In this document: piece by piece, positions 15,560 to 24,014 of the stretch | Numbering within the stretch: the first letter of the stretch is position 1 | How the letters are laid out: each line of letters starts with the position of its first letter | Assembly: GCF_013409305.1 (NCBI RefSeq) | Contig: NZ_JACBZJ010000001.1 | Span: forward strand, 1,860,001 to 1,924,000 | Length of the DNA stretch: 64,000 bases | Source of the DNA: Cellulomonas soli | GTDB taxonomy: Bacteria > Actinomycetota > Actinomycetes > Actinomycetales > Cellulomonadaceae | Direction of reading: 5' to 3' | Notes under the pieces: generated by a model | Told to the model about the DNA's origin: nothing | What the model saw: only the letters and a program-made list of their open reading frames with translations | Database searches by the model: none | Program-made: the position numbers and the translations under genes

Positions 15560-17011
15560 ATGAGCACGCTGCGCACCGCGCTCGCGGCCGACCGCATGAC
15601 GGTCGAGAGCCCCGCCTGGGGGCTGCTGCGCTCGAGGCACGCGGCGGCGGCAATCGCGCTGCTCGGGGAGCACCTGGCCGGGGACGTGCGTCGGCGCGCC
15701 GCTCCCGACCTGTTCGAGCGGATTGATGACGACCTGATCTCGCTCCGCGAGAACGGGTTCGAGCTGCCGAGCGCCGCCCGCGTGTACTGCGACGCGTGGC
15801 GGGCCGACGGCGTCCTGGTACGTCGTGCGGTCGAGGGCACGCGCGAGGAGACCTACGAGCTCTCGGACGGCGCACTCGTCGCCATCCGGTTCGTCACGCA
15901 GTTACTCGAACCTCGCTCCTCGGTGACCGAGTCCCGGCTGACGACCATCCTGGAGCGTCTGCACGAGCTCGCGGTCGCGACCGATCCGCGAGCGGCCTCA
16001 CGCCTCGCGGCACTCCAGGCGCAGCGCGCGCGGATCGATGCCGAGATCGAACGCGTCGCCTCCGGGCGGTACGACGTGCTGCCCGTCGACCAGGCGGCCG
16101 AGCAGGCCCGTGACCTGCTGTCGCTCGCAGAAGAGCTGCCGGCCGACTTCGCGCGGGTCCGGGCCGAGATGGAGCACATCAACCGGTCGCTGCGCGCACG
16201 CCTCGTCGAGGACGTCGGCTCGCGCGGCACCGTCCTCGACGACGTGTTCCGCGGGGTTGACCACCTGGCCGAGTCGGACGCCGGGCGCAGCTTCCACGGG
16301 TTCTACGCGCTGATCCTCGACACGGAGCAGGTCGCCTCCGTCGAGGACGACGTCGACTCGGTGCTCGGCCGCGACGTGGCCCGCGCGCTCACGGACCGGC
16401 AGATCCGCACGTTGCGCCGGCTGCTGCCGACCCTTCAGGACGCCGGAGGCGAGATCCACGACGTGATGACCGCGTTCTCGCGGAGCCTGCGCCGATTCGT
16501 GCAGACCGACGAGCTGATCGAGCACCGCGAGGTGCAACGACTGCTGCGCGAGGCCCAGCGCGAGGCCGTTGCGCTGGCCGGCATGGTGCCACCATTCGCT
16601 CGGCTCCAGGTGGAGCTGGCGTTGTCGTCGGTGACGATCGACCCGGTCACCGCCCTCGCGCTGCACAACCCGGCCGACCACCGCACCGCCTCGGACGTGC
16701 ACTCGCAGGAGGGGGCGGACGTCGACTGGGCGGCACTCGTCGAGGAGGCCCGCGCGTCCGAGATCGACCTCGCGGAGCTGCGTGCGGCGGTCAACGAGAC
16801 GATCGCCCGGCGGGGTGCGGCGACCATCGCCGAGATCGTGGCGGACGTCCCACCGACCCAAGGGCTCGCCGGGGTGGTCGGGCTGCTGCTCCTCGCGCAG
16901 GAGCATGCCACCGGGCTCGAGGGGACCGAGCCGCTCACCTGGTTCTCGCCGACGGGCGTCGCCCGGGCGGGGCGGGTTCCGCGCATGCTGTTCACCGTGG
17001 GGGTGCCGTGA
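15560..17011 (+). CDS. jetA: Wadjet anti-plasmid system protein JetA (DUF3375, MksF/kleisin-like)
   Basis: First gene of a four-gene operon whose order and lengths match Wadjet, the SMC-like system that cleaves plasmid DNA. The 483-residue protein has the DUF3375 outline: an N-terminal winged helix (P-A-W-G-L-L-R-S-R-H-A), Y-C-x-x-W-R-A-D-G-x-L-V-R-R, then helical segments with S-V-T-E-S-R-L. JetA is the kleisin subunit that bridges the JetC heads. There is no transmembrane or catalytic motif. The stop overlaps the jetB GTG by 4 bases (GTGA). Confidence 0.9.
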   Translation: MSTLRTALAADRMTVESPAWGLLRSRHAAAAIALLGEHLAGDVRRRAAPDLFERIDDDLISLRENGFELPSAARVYCDAWRADGVLVRRAVEGTREETYELSDGALVAIRFVTQLLEPRSSVTESRLTTILERLHELAVATDPRAASRLAALQAQRARIDAEIERVASGRYDVLPVDQAAEQARDLLSLAEELPADFARVRAEMEHINRSLRARLVEDVGSRGTVLDDVFRGVDHLAESDAGRSFHGFYALILDTEQVASVEDDVDSVLGRDVARALTDRQIRTLRRLLPTLQDAGGEIHDVMTAFSRSLRRFVQTDELIEHREVQRLLREAQREAVALAGMVPPFARLQVELALSSVTIDPVTALALHNPADHRTASDVHSQEGADVDWAALVEEARASEIDLAELRAAVNETIARRGAATIAEIVADVPPTQGLAGVVGLLLLAQEHATGLEGTEPLTWFSPTGVARAGRVPRMLFTVGVP

Positions 17012-17751
17012 CCATCGACGAGCTCGAGCAGGCCGACGAGCCGGGGGCGGCGTGGCCGCCGACAATGCCCGACGGGACGGACGGCCGAACGGACGACGTG
17101 ACCCGGCTGTGGCCCGGCGACGCGGGGACCCTGCTGGCCGGGTCGCGGCGGGCGCTGGTGCAGCTGCTGCGCGGACCGTACCTGTCCGCCGCCCGTCACG
17201 CGCAGCTGTGGGGTGCGCTGCAGCGGGACGAGCCGGCCGTGCGCGCACGCCTGGCAGACCTGTACCTCGAGCTCATCGTCGACCTCGACGAGCAGATCGC
17301 GTTCGTCCGCAACGTCGACGTGGACGAGGTCGACGCACCCCGGGTGGTCCGCACGGCTCCGTTGACGTTCATGGACACCGCGATGCTGCTCCACCTGCGC
17401 CAGCAGCTGCTGACTGCCAGCGCCGGTGAGCGTGCGATCGTCGGGCAGGACGAGGTGCAGGATCACCTCGCCGTCTACCGCCCGCCGGGCGACGCGGACC
17501 CGGCCGGCTTCGCAAAGCGGGTCAACGCGTCCTGGGAGAAGCTCAAGCGGTACGGCATCCTGGCCCCGACCAGCACCGAGGGGCGGTTCGAGGTGTCCCC
17601 GGTGCTGCGGTTGGTGTTCGGACCGGACCAGATCGCGGCCGTACGCGCGGAGTACGCGCGGCTCGGTGGTCACGGAATCGTGAACTCACCGCTCGACGTG
17701 GCCGGGGCCGCGGGTTCGTCAGCGACCGAGGACGACGGAGGTGCCGAGTGA
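17008..17751 (+). CDS. jetB: Wadjet protein JetB (DUF4194, MksE/KITE-like)
   Basis: A 247-residue winged-helix protein, the KITE-type subunit that binds the kleisin JetA. DUF4194 features seen are Y-L-S-A-A-R-H-A-Q-L-W near residue 50, L-x-D-L-Y-L-E-L-I-V-D, and W-E-K-L-K-R-Y-G-I-L near residue 170, followed by F-E-V-S-P-V-L-R-L-V-F. The GTG overlaps jetA and the stop overlaps jetC by 4 bases. The C-terminal ~25 residues are disordered. Confidence 0.88.
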   Translation: MTIDELEQADEPGAAWPPTMPDGTDGRTDDVTRLWPGDAGTLLAGSRRALVQLLRGPYLSAARHAQLWGALQRDEPAVRARLADLYLELIVDLDEQIAFVRNVDVDEVDAPRVVRTAPLTFMDTAMLLHLRQQLLTASAGERAIVGQDEVQDHLAVYRPPGDADPAGFAKRVNASWEKLKRYGILAPTSTEGRFEVSPVLRLVFGPDQIAAVRAEYARLGGHGIVNSPLDVAGAAGSSATEDDGGAE

Positions 17752-20700
17752 GCGCGGAGACCGATGTGCAGCAGCGCAGTGAACCGTCGAGCACGCCGAC
17801 GGACCCGGTGCACCCCGGGCAGTGGCGGCTCGGCCGCGTCGAGCTGGTCAACTGGGGCACGTTCGGCGATCACCACGTCGTGGACGTCGCGCGGCGGGGC
17901 TTCCTGCTAACGGGCCACTCCGGGTCGGGCAAGTCCTCGCTCGTCGATGCCGTCACCGCGGTGCTGACCCCGCCGGCGAAGGTCCGGTTCAATGCCGCCG
18001 CCGCCGATGTGGGGGCTCGCCGTTCTGACCGGACCGTCGCCGCCTACGTGCGGGGCGCGTGGCGCCGGCAGACCGACGAGACCACCGGGGAGGTCGTCAG
18101 CGACCACCTCCGCACGGGCGCGACCTGGAGCGGGATCGCGCTGCGGTTCGGTGACGGTACGCCTGACGGGGCGCCGGTGACCCTGGTCAAGCTCTTCCAC
18201 CTTCGGGCCGGTGAGAACACGAACCCGACCGAGCTGCACGTGATGCTGACCGGTTCGCTGGACCTGCTCGACCTGCAGCCCTATGCACGTGACGGCCTGC
18301 AGACCCGGGCGATCAAGGCTGCCTGGCCGGACGCGATCGTCACGGACCGGCACTCGGTGTTCGCGGCGCGGTTCTGCCGCACGCTCGGCATCGGCGGCGA
18401 CAACGCGCTGCAGCTGCTGCACCGGACGCAGTCGGCGAAGAACCTCGGGTCGCTGGACGACTTGTTCCGGGGGTTCATGCTCGACGAGCCGGCGACGTTC
18501 GCGCACGCCGAGACCGCGGTTGAGCAGTTCACCGAGCTCGCCTCCGCACACGCGCACGTCGTGACCGCCCGGCGGCAGATCGACCGGCTCGCACCACTGC
18601 GCGCCCTGGCCGGCGGGTACGACGAGGCGCAGGACGAGGCCCGGGCGCGCGGTGCCCTCCTGGAGTCGCTACCTGCCTTCACCGACGCCTGGCTGCTGGA
18701 GCTGGCCCGCACCGAGCGCACCGCGCTGGCGGATACCGAGGAGCAGGCACGGCATCGGTGGGAGAGCGCCCAGCGCGCCGTGGAGGTCGCCGAGCAGGAG
18801 GCGCGCAGCGCCCAGCTGGTCGTCCTCCAGAGCGGTGGCCAGGCGCTCGCGCTGCACCGGGCGTCGCTCGAGCGGGCGCAGGCCGCGCTCGAGGCGGCAC
18901 GCCGGCGCCGTGTGCAGATCGGGGGGCGCCTCGCCGAGGTGGGGGTCGCGGCGCCGACGACCTTCGCGGAGTTCACCGAGCTGCGGGGCACCGCTCAGCG
19001 GGAGCGCGAGGACCACGACCGGGCTCGCGCCGAGCACCGCGTGCAGCTGCACGCGCTGTACTCCGCGGCGACGGATGCCCGCCAGGCGCTCGATGGCATC
19101 GACCGGGAGCTCGTCGCCCTCCGGCGCGCGCAGTCGAACCTCGACGCATCCCTCCTCGAGGCGCGCACCGTCGTCAGCCGCGCCACGGGCCTGGCGCCCG
19201 ACCTGTTGCCGTTCGTCGGTGAGCTGGTGCAGGTGCGGCCCGAGCACGCCGCCGAGTGGCAGGGGCCGATCGAGCGCGTCCTGCGGCCGCTCGCGACCGT
19301 GATGCTGGTGCCGGCCGTGCACCGGGAGACGGTGCTGCGCGCCGTGAACTCGCACCACCTGCGGTCGCGGCTCGTGCTGGAGATCGTGCCGGCGCGGGTG
19401 GAGCCGCCGCGGCTCGTGGGCGACCCGGGGTCGCTCGTCCACCGGGTGCAGGTCAAGGACGGACCGTCTCGTGCGTGGGTCGAGGAGACGCTCAGCCGGC
19501 AGTACGACTACCCGTGCGTGGCCGACGAGTCCGACCTGGCCGGCCTGGACCGCGGTGTCACGCGGGCGGGTCTGGTCAAGCGGGGGGCTCGTCGGCACGA
19601 GAAGGACGACCGGTTCGCCGTCGACGACCGCGGCCGTTGGGTGCTCGGGTTCGACAACGCGGACAAGGTGGATCTGCTCCTCGAGCGTCGCCGGGCCGCG
19701 GCGAGCGCGCTGGAGCAGGCCGAGACGCGGATCGAGGCCGCCAGCGACGTCGCCGACAGGGGTCGCGACCGGCTCTCCGCGCTCCGTGTCCTCGACGACG
19801 TCGAGTGGTCTGAGCTCGATGTCGAACAGGCCGCGGCCGACGAGGCGCGTGCCAGGACCGCGTACGCCGCGCTGCTCGCCGGAAGTGCCGACCTGCGGGC
19901 CGCACAGGCGCACGCGGACACGGCCGAGGTCGCCGCCGCTGAGGCCCGAGAGTTGGCCCGCGGTGAGCAGACGGCGCACACCGAGGCGCGGCAGGAACTG
20001 GCCGCCGTAGACCGCACCATCCGCGAACGGGAGCAACGCAGCGTCGAACCCGTTCCGCTGGCGCACCATGCCGAACTCGAGCAGCGCTTCTACGCCGTGC
20101 AGCGGTCGGTGCGTCACGACATCGTCGATCGGCTCTCGCGCACCGTGCAGTCGCGGCTGCAGAGCGAACGGGAATCGGCGACACGCCGCGCCTCCGAGTC
20201 GGCGCAGCACATCACCAGCCTGCAGGCGGCCGTCCGGCACGAGTGGCCGGCGCTCACCGGCGACCTCACGGACGGCGTCGAGGACCGTGCCGGGTACCTG
20301 CAGGTGCTCGCCCGGTTGGAGACCGACCGGCTGCCCGACTTCGAGGAGCGGTTCTTCGGTCTGCTCGAGACGCAGTCGCAGCGCAACATCGCCCAGCTCG
20401 CTGCGGTGATCCGGCGTGCCCCGGGGGAGATCCGGGACAAGATCGTGCCGATCAACGACTCCCTGCTCCGGTCGCCGTTCGACCGGGGTCGGTTCCTGCA
20501 GATCAAGGTCGACGAGAACCGCAGCCAGGCGGTGCAGGACTTCCTGACCGACCTCAAGGAGATCACCAGCGGCTCCTGGGCCGAGCAGGACCGGGCAGCG
20601 GCAGAACGGAAGTTCGACGTCATGGCGCGGGTGATGCGCCGGCTCGGCTCGTCCGAGACGGCCGACCGCACCTGGCGCACCGCGTGCCTGGACACGCGTC

Positions 20701-21113
20701 GGCACGTGCGCTTCACCGGTATCGAGGTGGACACCGAGGGCGTCACGGTCAATGTGCACGACTCCAGCGCGGGACTGTCAGGCGGGCAGCGGCAGAAGCT
20801 CGTGGTGTTCTGCCTGGCGGCGGCCTTGCGCTACCAGCTCACCGACGAGGGTGAGGACCGGCCACGGTTCGGCACGGTGATCCTCGACGAGGCGTTCGAC
20901 AAGGCCGACGCCACGTTCACGCGGATGGCGATGGACGTGTTCGTCGAGTTCGGGTTCCACATGGTGTTGGCGACCCCGCTCAAGCTCCTGCAGACCTTGG
21001 AGGACTACGTCGGTGCGGTGGGCCTGGCGACCTGCACCGACTTCCGGGCCTCCCGCGTCGGGCTCGTCACAGTCGAGGACGCGCGTGACGTCGCGCGGGC
21101 CGGGGAGGTCTGA
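17748..21113 (+). CDS. jetC: Wadjet protein JetC (SMC/MksB-like ATPase)
   Basis: The motor of the Wadjet complex, 1121 residues. The N-terminal head has Walker A G-H-S-G-S-G-K-S-S (residues 56-64). The middle is a long Ala/Arg/Glu-rich coiled coil broken near residues 490-580 by a hinge-like region. The C-terminal head has the ABC signature S-G-G-Q-R-Q near 1010 and Walker B V-I-L-D-E-A-F-D near 1045. It loop-extrudes DNA with JetA and JetB and presents small circles to JetD in characterised systems. GTG start overlapping jetB; stop overlaps the jetD ATG. Confidence 0.93.
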   Translation: MSAETDVQQRSEPSSTPTDPVHPGQWRLGRVELVNWGTFGDHHVVDVARRGFLLTGHSGSGKSSLVDAVTAVLTPPAKVRFNAAAADVGARRSDRTVAAYVRGAWRRQTDETTGEVVSDHLRTGATWSGIALRFGDGTPDGAPVTLVKLFHLRAGENTNPTELHVMLTGSLDLLDLQPYARDGLQTRAIKAAWPDAIVTDRHSVFAARFCRTLGIGGDNALQLLHRTQSAKNLGSLDDLFRGFMLDEPATFAHAETAVEQFTELASAHAHVVTARRQIDRLAPLRALAGGYDEAQDEARARGALLESLPAFTDAWLLELARTERTALADTEEQARHRWESAQRAVEVAEQEARSAQLVVLQSGGQALALHRASLERAQAALEAARRRRVQIGGRLAEVGVAAPTTFAEFTELRGTAQREREDHDRARAEHRVQLHALYSAATDARQALDGIDRELVALRRAQSNLDASLLEARTVVSRATGLAPDLLPFVGELVQVRPEHAAEWQGPIERVLRPLATVMLVPAVHRETVLRAVNSHHLRSRLVLEIVPARVEPPRLVGDPGSLVHRVQVKDGPSRAWVEETLSRQYDYPCVADESDLAGLDRGVTRAGLVKRGARRHEKDDRFAVDDRGRWVLGFDNADKVDLLLERRRAAASALEQAETRIEAASDVADRGRDRLSALRVLDDVEWSELDVEQAAADEARARTAYAALLAGSADLRAAQAHADTAEVAAAEARELARGEQTAHTEARQELAAVDRTIREREQRSVEPVPLAHHAELEQRFYAVQRSVRHDIVDRLSRTVQSRLQSERESATRRASESAQHITSLQAAVRHEWPALTGDLTDGVEDRAGYLQVLARLETDRLPDFEERFFGLLETQSQRNIAQLAAVIRRAPGEIRDKIVPINDSLLRSPFDRGRFLQIKVDENRSQAVQDFLTDLKEITSGSWAEQDRAAAERKFDVMARVMRRLGSSETADRTWRTACLDTRRHVRFTGIEVDTEGVTVNVHDSSAGLSGGQRQKLVVFCLAAALRYQLTDEGEDRPRFGTVILDEAFDKADATFTRMAMDVFVEFGFHMVLATPLKLLQTLEDYVGAVGLATCTDFRASRVGLVTVEDARDVARAGEV

Positions 21114-22231
21114 TGGCTCCCGCACCCGTCGCGGTCGCTGAGGCGCGGCACCGGGCCGCCGCCCTCTACGAGCGGCGAGCGGCGACGTGGGCCACGGGCT
21201 CGGCGGCGGAGGACGGTCCGTTGCTGGACCTGCCGTTGCACCCGCCCAGTGAACGGGCCGCGCTTGCTGACCAGGCCGCAGCCGTCGACTGGGTCGGCTG
21301 GTGGCGCGGGGTGCCCGGTGTCGTGTGGGGCACGCGCCAGTGGGCCAGCCTCGGCCAACAGAAGGTGCCCGAGCGGCTCACGCTGCGCACGCCCGCGGAC
21401 CTCGCACGGTTCGCCGGCACCTCATCCCACTGGACGAGGCTCTCGACGCGCTGCGCGGACATGCTCGACCGGTGGGGTGACGCGGTGCGGCCCGTGCTGC
21501 GTCGGCACGCCCGCACGATCCACCAGGTCGACGAGATCGACCTGCACCGGCTGCACGCGGTGGTGACCTGGCTCGTGGAGCACCCCGACTCGGGCCTGTA
21601 CCTGCGACAGATCCCGGTGGAGGGTGTCAGTACCAAGTGGGCGGAGGCGCACCGGTCGCTGCTGATCGGCCTGGTCACCGCCATGACAGGGCGGCCCGGG
21701 CTCGGGTTGCTCGACCCGCCGTCGCTGGTGCGGGTCCGGTTCCTCGACGCCGCGCTCGCCCCCGGTGGGTTGCGCGACCTCGCGGCGCCCGCACGTGAGT
21801 TGGCCGGGCTCGCCGTGGCGGGCGCACGGGTGCTCGTCGTCGAAAACCTGCAGAGCCTGCTCGCCCTGCCGGATGCCTCGGGGGTGATCGCGGTGCACGG
21901 CTCCGGCTACGCCGTCGACCGCCTCGGCGAGATCGGGTGGATTCGTGAGCGGCCGGTCGACTACTGGGGTGACCTGGACCGGGACGGGTTCGCGATCCTC
22001 GACCGGTTGCGTGCGCACTGCCCTGACGTCCGGTCGGTGCTGATGGATGCCGAGACCCTGCTCGACCACCGGCACCTGTGGACGCCCGACCCGACCGACG
22101 GGCAGGCGGTGCTGGGTCGGCTCACGGGGGAGGAGCTCGCGGTGGTTGCGCTGCTGGCCGACCACGGGGGTGTGCGGCTGGAGCAGGAGCGGCTGCGGTG
22201 GGACTGGTGCCTGGAGCGGTTGGGGCTGTGA
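21113..22231 (+). CDS. jetD: Wadjet nuclease JetD (DUF3322/DUF2220, TOPRIM)
   Basis: A 372-residue subunit that cuts DNA once JetABC has extruded a small plasmid. The C-terminal half is a TOPRIM fold: glutamate in V-V-E-N-L (Glu244) and Y-W-G-D-L-D-R-D-G with Asp287/Asp289. All catalytic acidic residues are present. The N-terminal half includes W-V-G-W-W-R-G and W-x-R-L-S-x-R. The ATG overlaps the jetC stop by one base. The operon is complete and uninterrupted, so it is probably functional. Confidence 0.9.
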   Translation: MAPAPVAVAEARHRAAALYERRAATWATGSAAEDGPLLDLPLHPPSERAALADQAAAVDWVGWWRGVPGVVWGTRQWASLGQQKVPERLTLRTPADLARFAGTSSHWTRLSTRCADMLDRWGDAVRPVLRRHARTIHQVDEIDLHRLHAVVTWLVEHPDSGLYLRQIPVEGVSTKWAEAHRSLLIGLVTAMTGRPGLGLLDPPSLVRVRFLDAALAPGGLRDLAAPARELAGLAVAGARVLVVENLQSLLALPDASGVIAVHGSGYAVDRLGEIGWIRERPVDYWGDLDRDGFAILDRLRAHCPDVRSVLMDAETLLDHRHLWTPDPTDGQAVLGRLTGEELAVVALLADHGGVRLEQERLRWDWCLERLGL

Positions 22232-22253
22232 CGACGCCGCCGACGACGTAGCG

Positions 22254-22302
22254 CGCATAACTTATGCGATATCCGTGTCGGATATGCGATCGCTCGCATA
22301 TC
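22254..22302. promoter_or_regulatory. Cluster of palindromic operators overlapping the promoter of the AlbA_2/ATPase gene
   Basis: Three nested inverted repeats: CGCATAA-c-TTATGCG (22254-22268), ATATCC-N5-GGATAT (22269-22285) and GATATGCGA-N4-TCGCATATC (22281-22302). The half-site A-T-A-T-G-C-G recurs in both directions. The last palindrome overlaps the predicted -10 TATCGT (22299-22304), which ends 6 bases before the GTG at 22311. This is a strikingly AT-rich patch in a GC-rich region and fits autoregulation. Confidence 0.65.
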
Positions 22303-22310
22303 GTGGGTCC

Positions 22311-23996
22311 GTGGATGCAAATGACGTGCGCCGCCTGGCGCTTGCGGGTGAGGCGCTGGGCGTCGAGTTCAAGTCCGACCGCAAGCGACTCTCGGACGCC
22401 CAGTTGGTCGAGGCGGTCGCCTGCATGGCGAACGGCGACGGCGGGGCCGTGCTCGTGGGCGTCGAGGACGACGGCACGGTCACCGGGGTGGCGCCGAGAC
22501 ACGGAGCGGTGACGCGAGCACCACTCATGCAAGCACTGATCAGCAACCTGACGGTCCCGCCGCTCAGTACTGCGGTCACCGCCGTCGATGTCGACGGCCT
22601 GACGGTGCTGGCCATCGAGGTGGAGTCGTCCGCGACGCCGGTCGGCACGAACGGCGGCGTGTACACGCGCCGCGCTATGCGGACCGATGGTCGTCCCGAA
22701 TGCGTGCCCTACGCGTTCCACGAGATGTACTCCCGCGCCGTCGAGGTCGGCCAGGCCGACCACGCACGCGTGGTGCTGAAGGGTGCGACGCTGGACGACC
22801 TCGACCCCCTCGAGTTCGAGCGCATGCGGGCGATGAGCAGGTCCGGAGGCGATGCCACCCTCGCGACTCTCGAGGACCACGAGATCGCTCGTGCCCTGGG
22901 CGTGCTCGGACCCGGCGGCGCGGTGCTGCTGGGCGCCATGCTGCTCTTCGGTCGACAAGACTCCATCGCGGAGTTCGCTCCGAGTCACGAGGTGCTCTTC
23001 CAAGTCCTGGAGGGCACGGCCGTGCGGACGAACCTCCAGTCGCGCGCACCTCTGCTCGCGGCGGCCGAGGACCTCTACGAGCGAGTCAGCATCGTCAACC
23101 GGGAGGAAGAGATCGATGCGGGCCTGATCCGGCTCGCCGTCCCGCTCATCTCGCCGATCGCGATTCGCGAGGTCGTCGCGAACGCGCTGGTGCACCGCGA
23201 CTACACCCGGCTCGGAGCGGTCCACATCCAGCTCGACGACGACGCTCTAACTGTCAGCAGCCCTGGCGGCTTTCCTGAGGGGATCACCCTGGACAACTTC
23301 CTGCGCGAGAACCGGCCCCGCAGCCCGCTGCTCGCAGATGCGTTCAAGCGCGCGGGCCTCGTTGAGCGATCCGGGCGCGGCATCAACCGCATGGTTGCCG
23401 AGACGATCCGGCTCGGCCGTGCTGCGCCTGACTTCTCCCGCAGCAGCAGCGCGTCCGTGGTTGCCGTCTTTGCGCTCGGTCGTGCTGACGTCGAACTGGC
23501 GCGGTTCGTCTTCGAGCGCGAGCGCGCCGAGGGCGTGCCCTTCCTGCTCGCCGACCTCCAGGTGCTCGCTCGGCTGCGCCAAGGGGGAAGCCTGAGCATC
23601 GCCGACGCCGCGCCGTTCCTGCAGAAGTCGGAGGCTGAGACACGTGCGGCGCTGGGAAGGATGGCCTCGCGCGGGCTCGTCGACCAGCGAGGCTCAGGAA
23701 GAGGGAGCCGGTACCACCTGTCCGCGCCGGTCTATCGGGCTCTGGGCGACAGGGCGGCGTACGTGCGGGCGCACGGCTTCACTGAGCTTCAGGTCGAGAA
23801 CATGGTTCTGGCATACGCCGACGCGCACGAGCGCATCACGAGGGCGGAGGCCGCCGACCTGTGCTCCCTGACGCCCGCTCAGGCGTCAAACGTCCTGAGA
23901 CGGCTCGCGAGCGAGGGGCGGCTGGCGATGCACGGGTCGCGGCGAGGGGCGTACTACACGTTGCCAGTCGTGCCGAGGGAGCCGGGGGCGTCATGA
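22311..23996 (+). CDS. AlbA_2 (Schlafen-like) domain and GHKL ATPase regulator, COG2865 type
   Basis: 561 residues. The N-terminal AlbA_2/Schlafen domain has G-V-E-F-K-S-D near residue 16, then A-C-M-A-N-G-D-G-G-A-V-L-V-G-V-E-D-D-G. A HATPase_c_4 module follows with I-R-E-V-V-A-N-A-L-V-H-R-D-Y near residue 290 and G-R-G-I-N-R-M near 365. Two C-terminal winged-helix-like segments probably bind DNA. GTG 22311 is chosen for the TATCGT box 6 bases before it; ATG 22284 is a longer alternative. It lies 79 bases after jetD and converges on the leftward defence operon. Such proteins act as transcription regulators or defence-associated ATPases; a local regulator role is inferred. Confidence 0.75.
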   Translation: MDANDVRRLALAGEALGVEFKSDRKRLSDAQLVEAVACMANGDGGAVLVGVEDDGTVTGVAPRHGAVTRAPLMQALISNLTVPPLSTAVTAVDVDGLTVLAIEVESSATPVGTNGGVYTRRAMRTDGRPECVPYAFHEMYSRAVEVGQADHARVVLKGATLDDLDPLEFERMRAMSRSGGDATLATLEDHEIARALGVLGPGGAVLLGAMLLFGRQDSIAEFAPSHEVLFQVLEGTAVRTNLQSRAPLLAAAEDLYERVSIVNREEEIDAGLIRLAVPLISPIAIREVVANALVHRDYTRLGAVHIQLDDDALTVSSPGGFPEGITLDNFLRENRPRSPLLADAFKRAGLVERSGRGINRMVAETIRLGRAAPDFSRSSSASVVAVFALGRADVELARFVFERERAEGVPFLLADLQVLARLRQGGSLSIADAAPFLQKSEAETRAALGRMASRGLVDQRGSGRGSRYHLSAPVYRALGDRAAYVRAHGFTELQVENMVLAYADAHERITRAEAADLCSLTPAQASNVLRRLASEGRLAMHGSRRGAYYTLPVVPREPGAS

Positions 23997-24014
23997 CCGG
24001 GCACCCGCGCTGCG

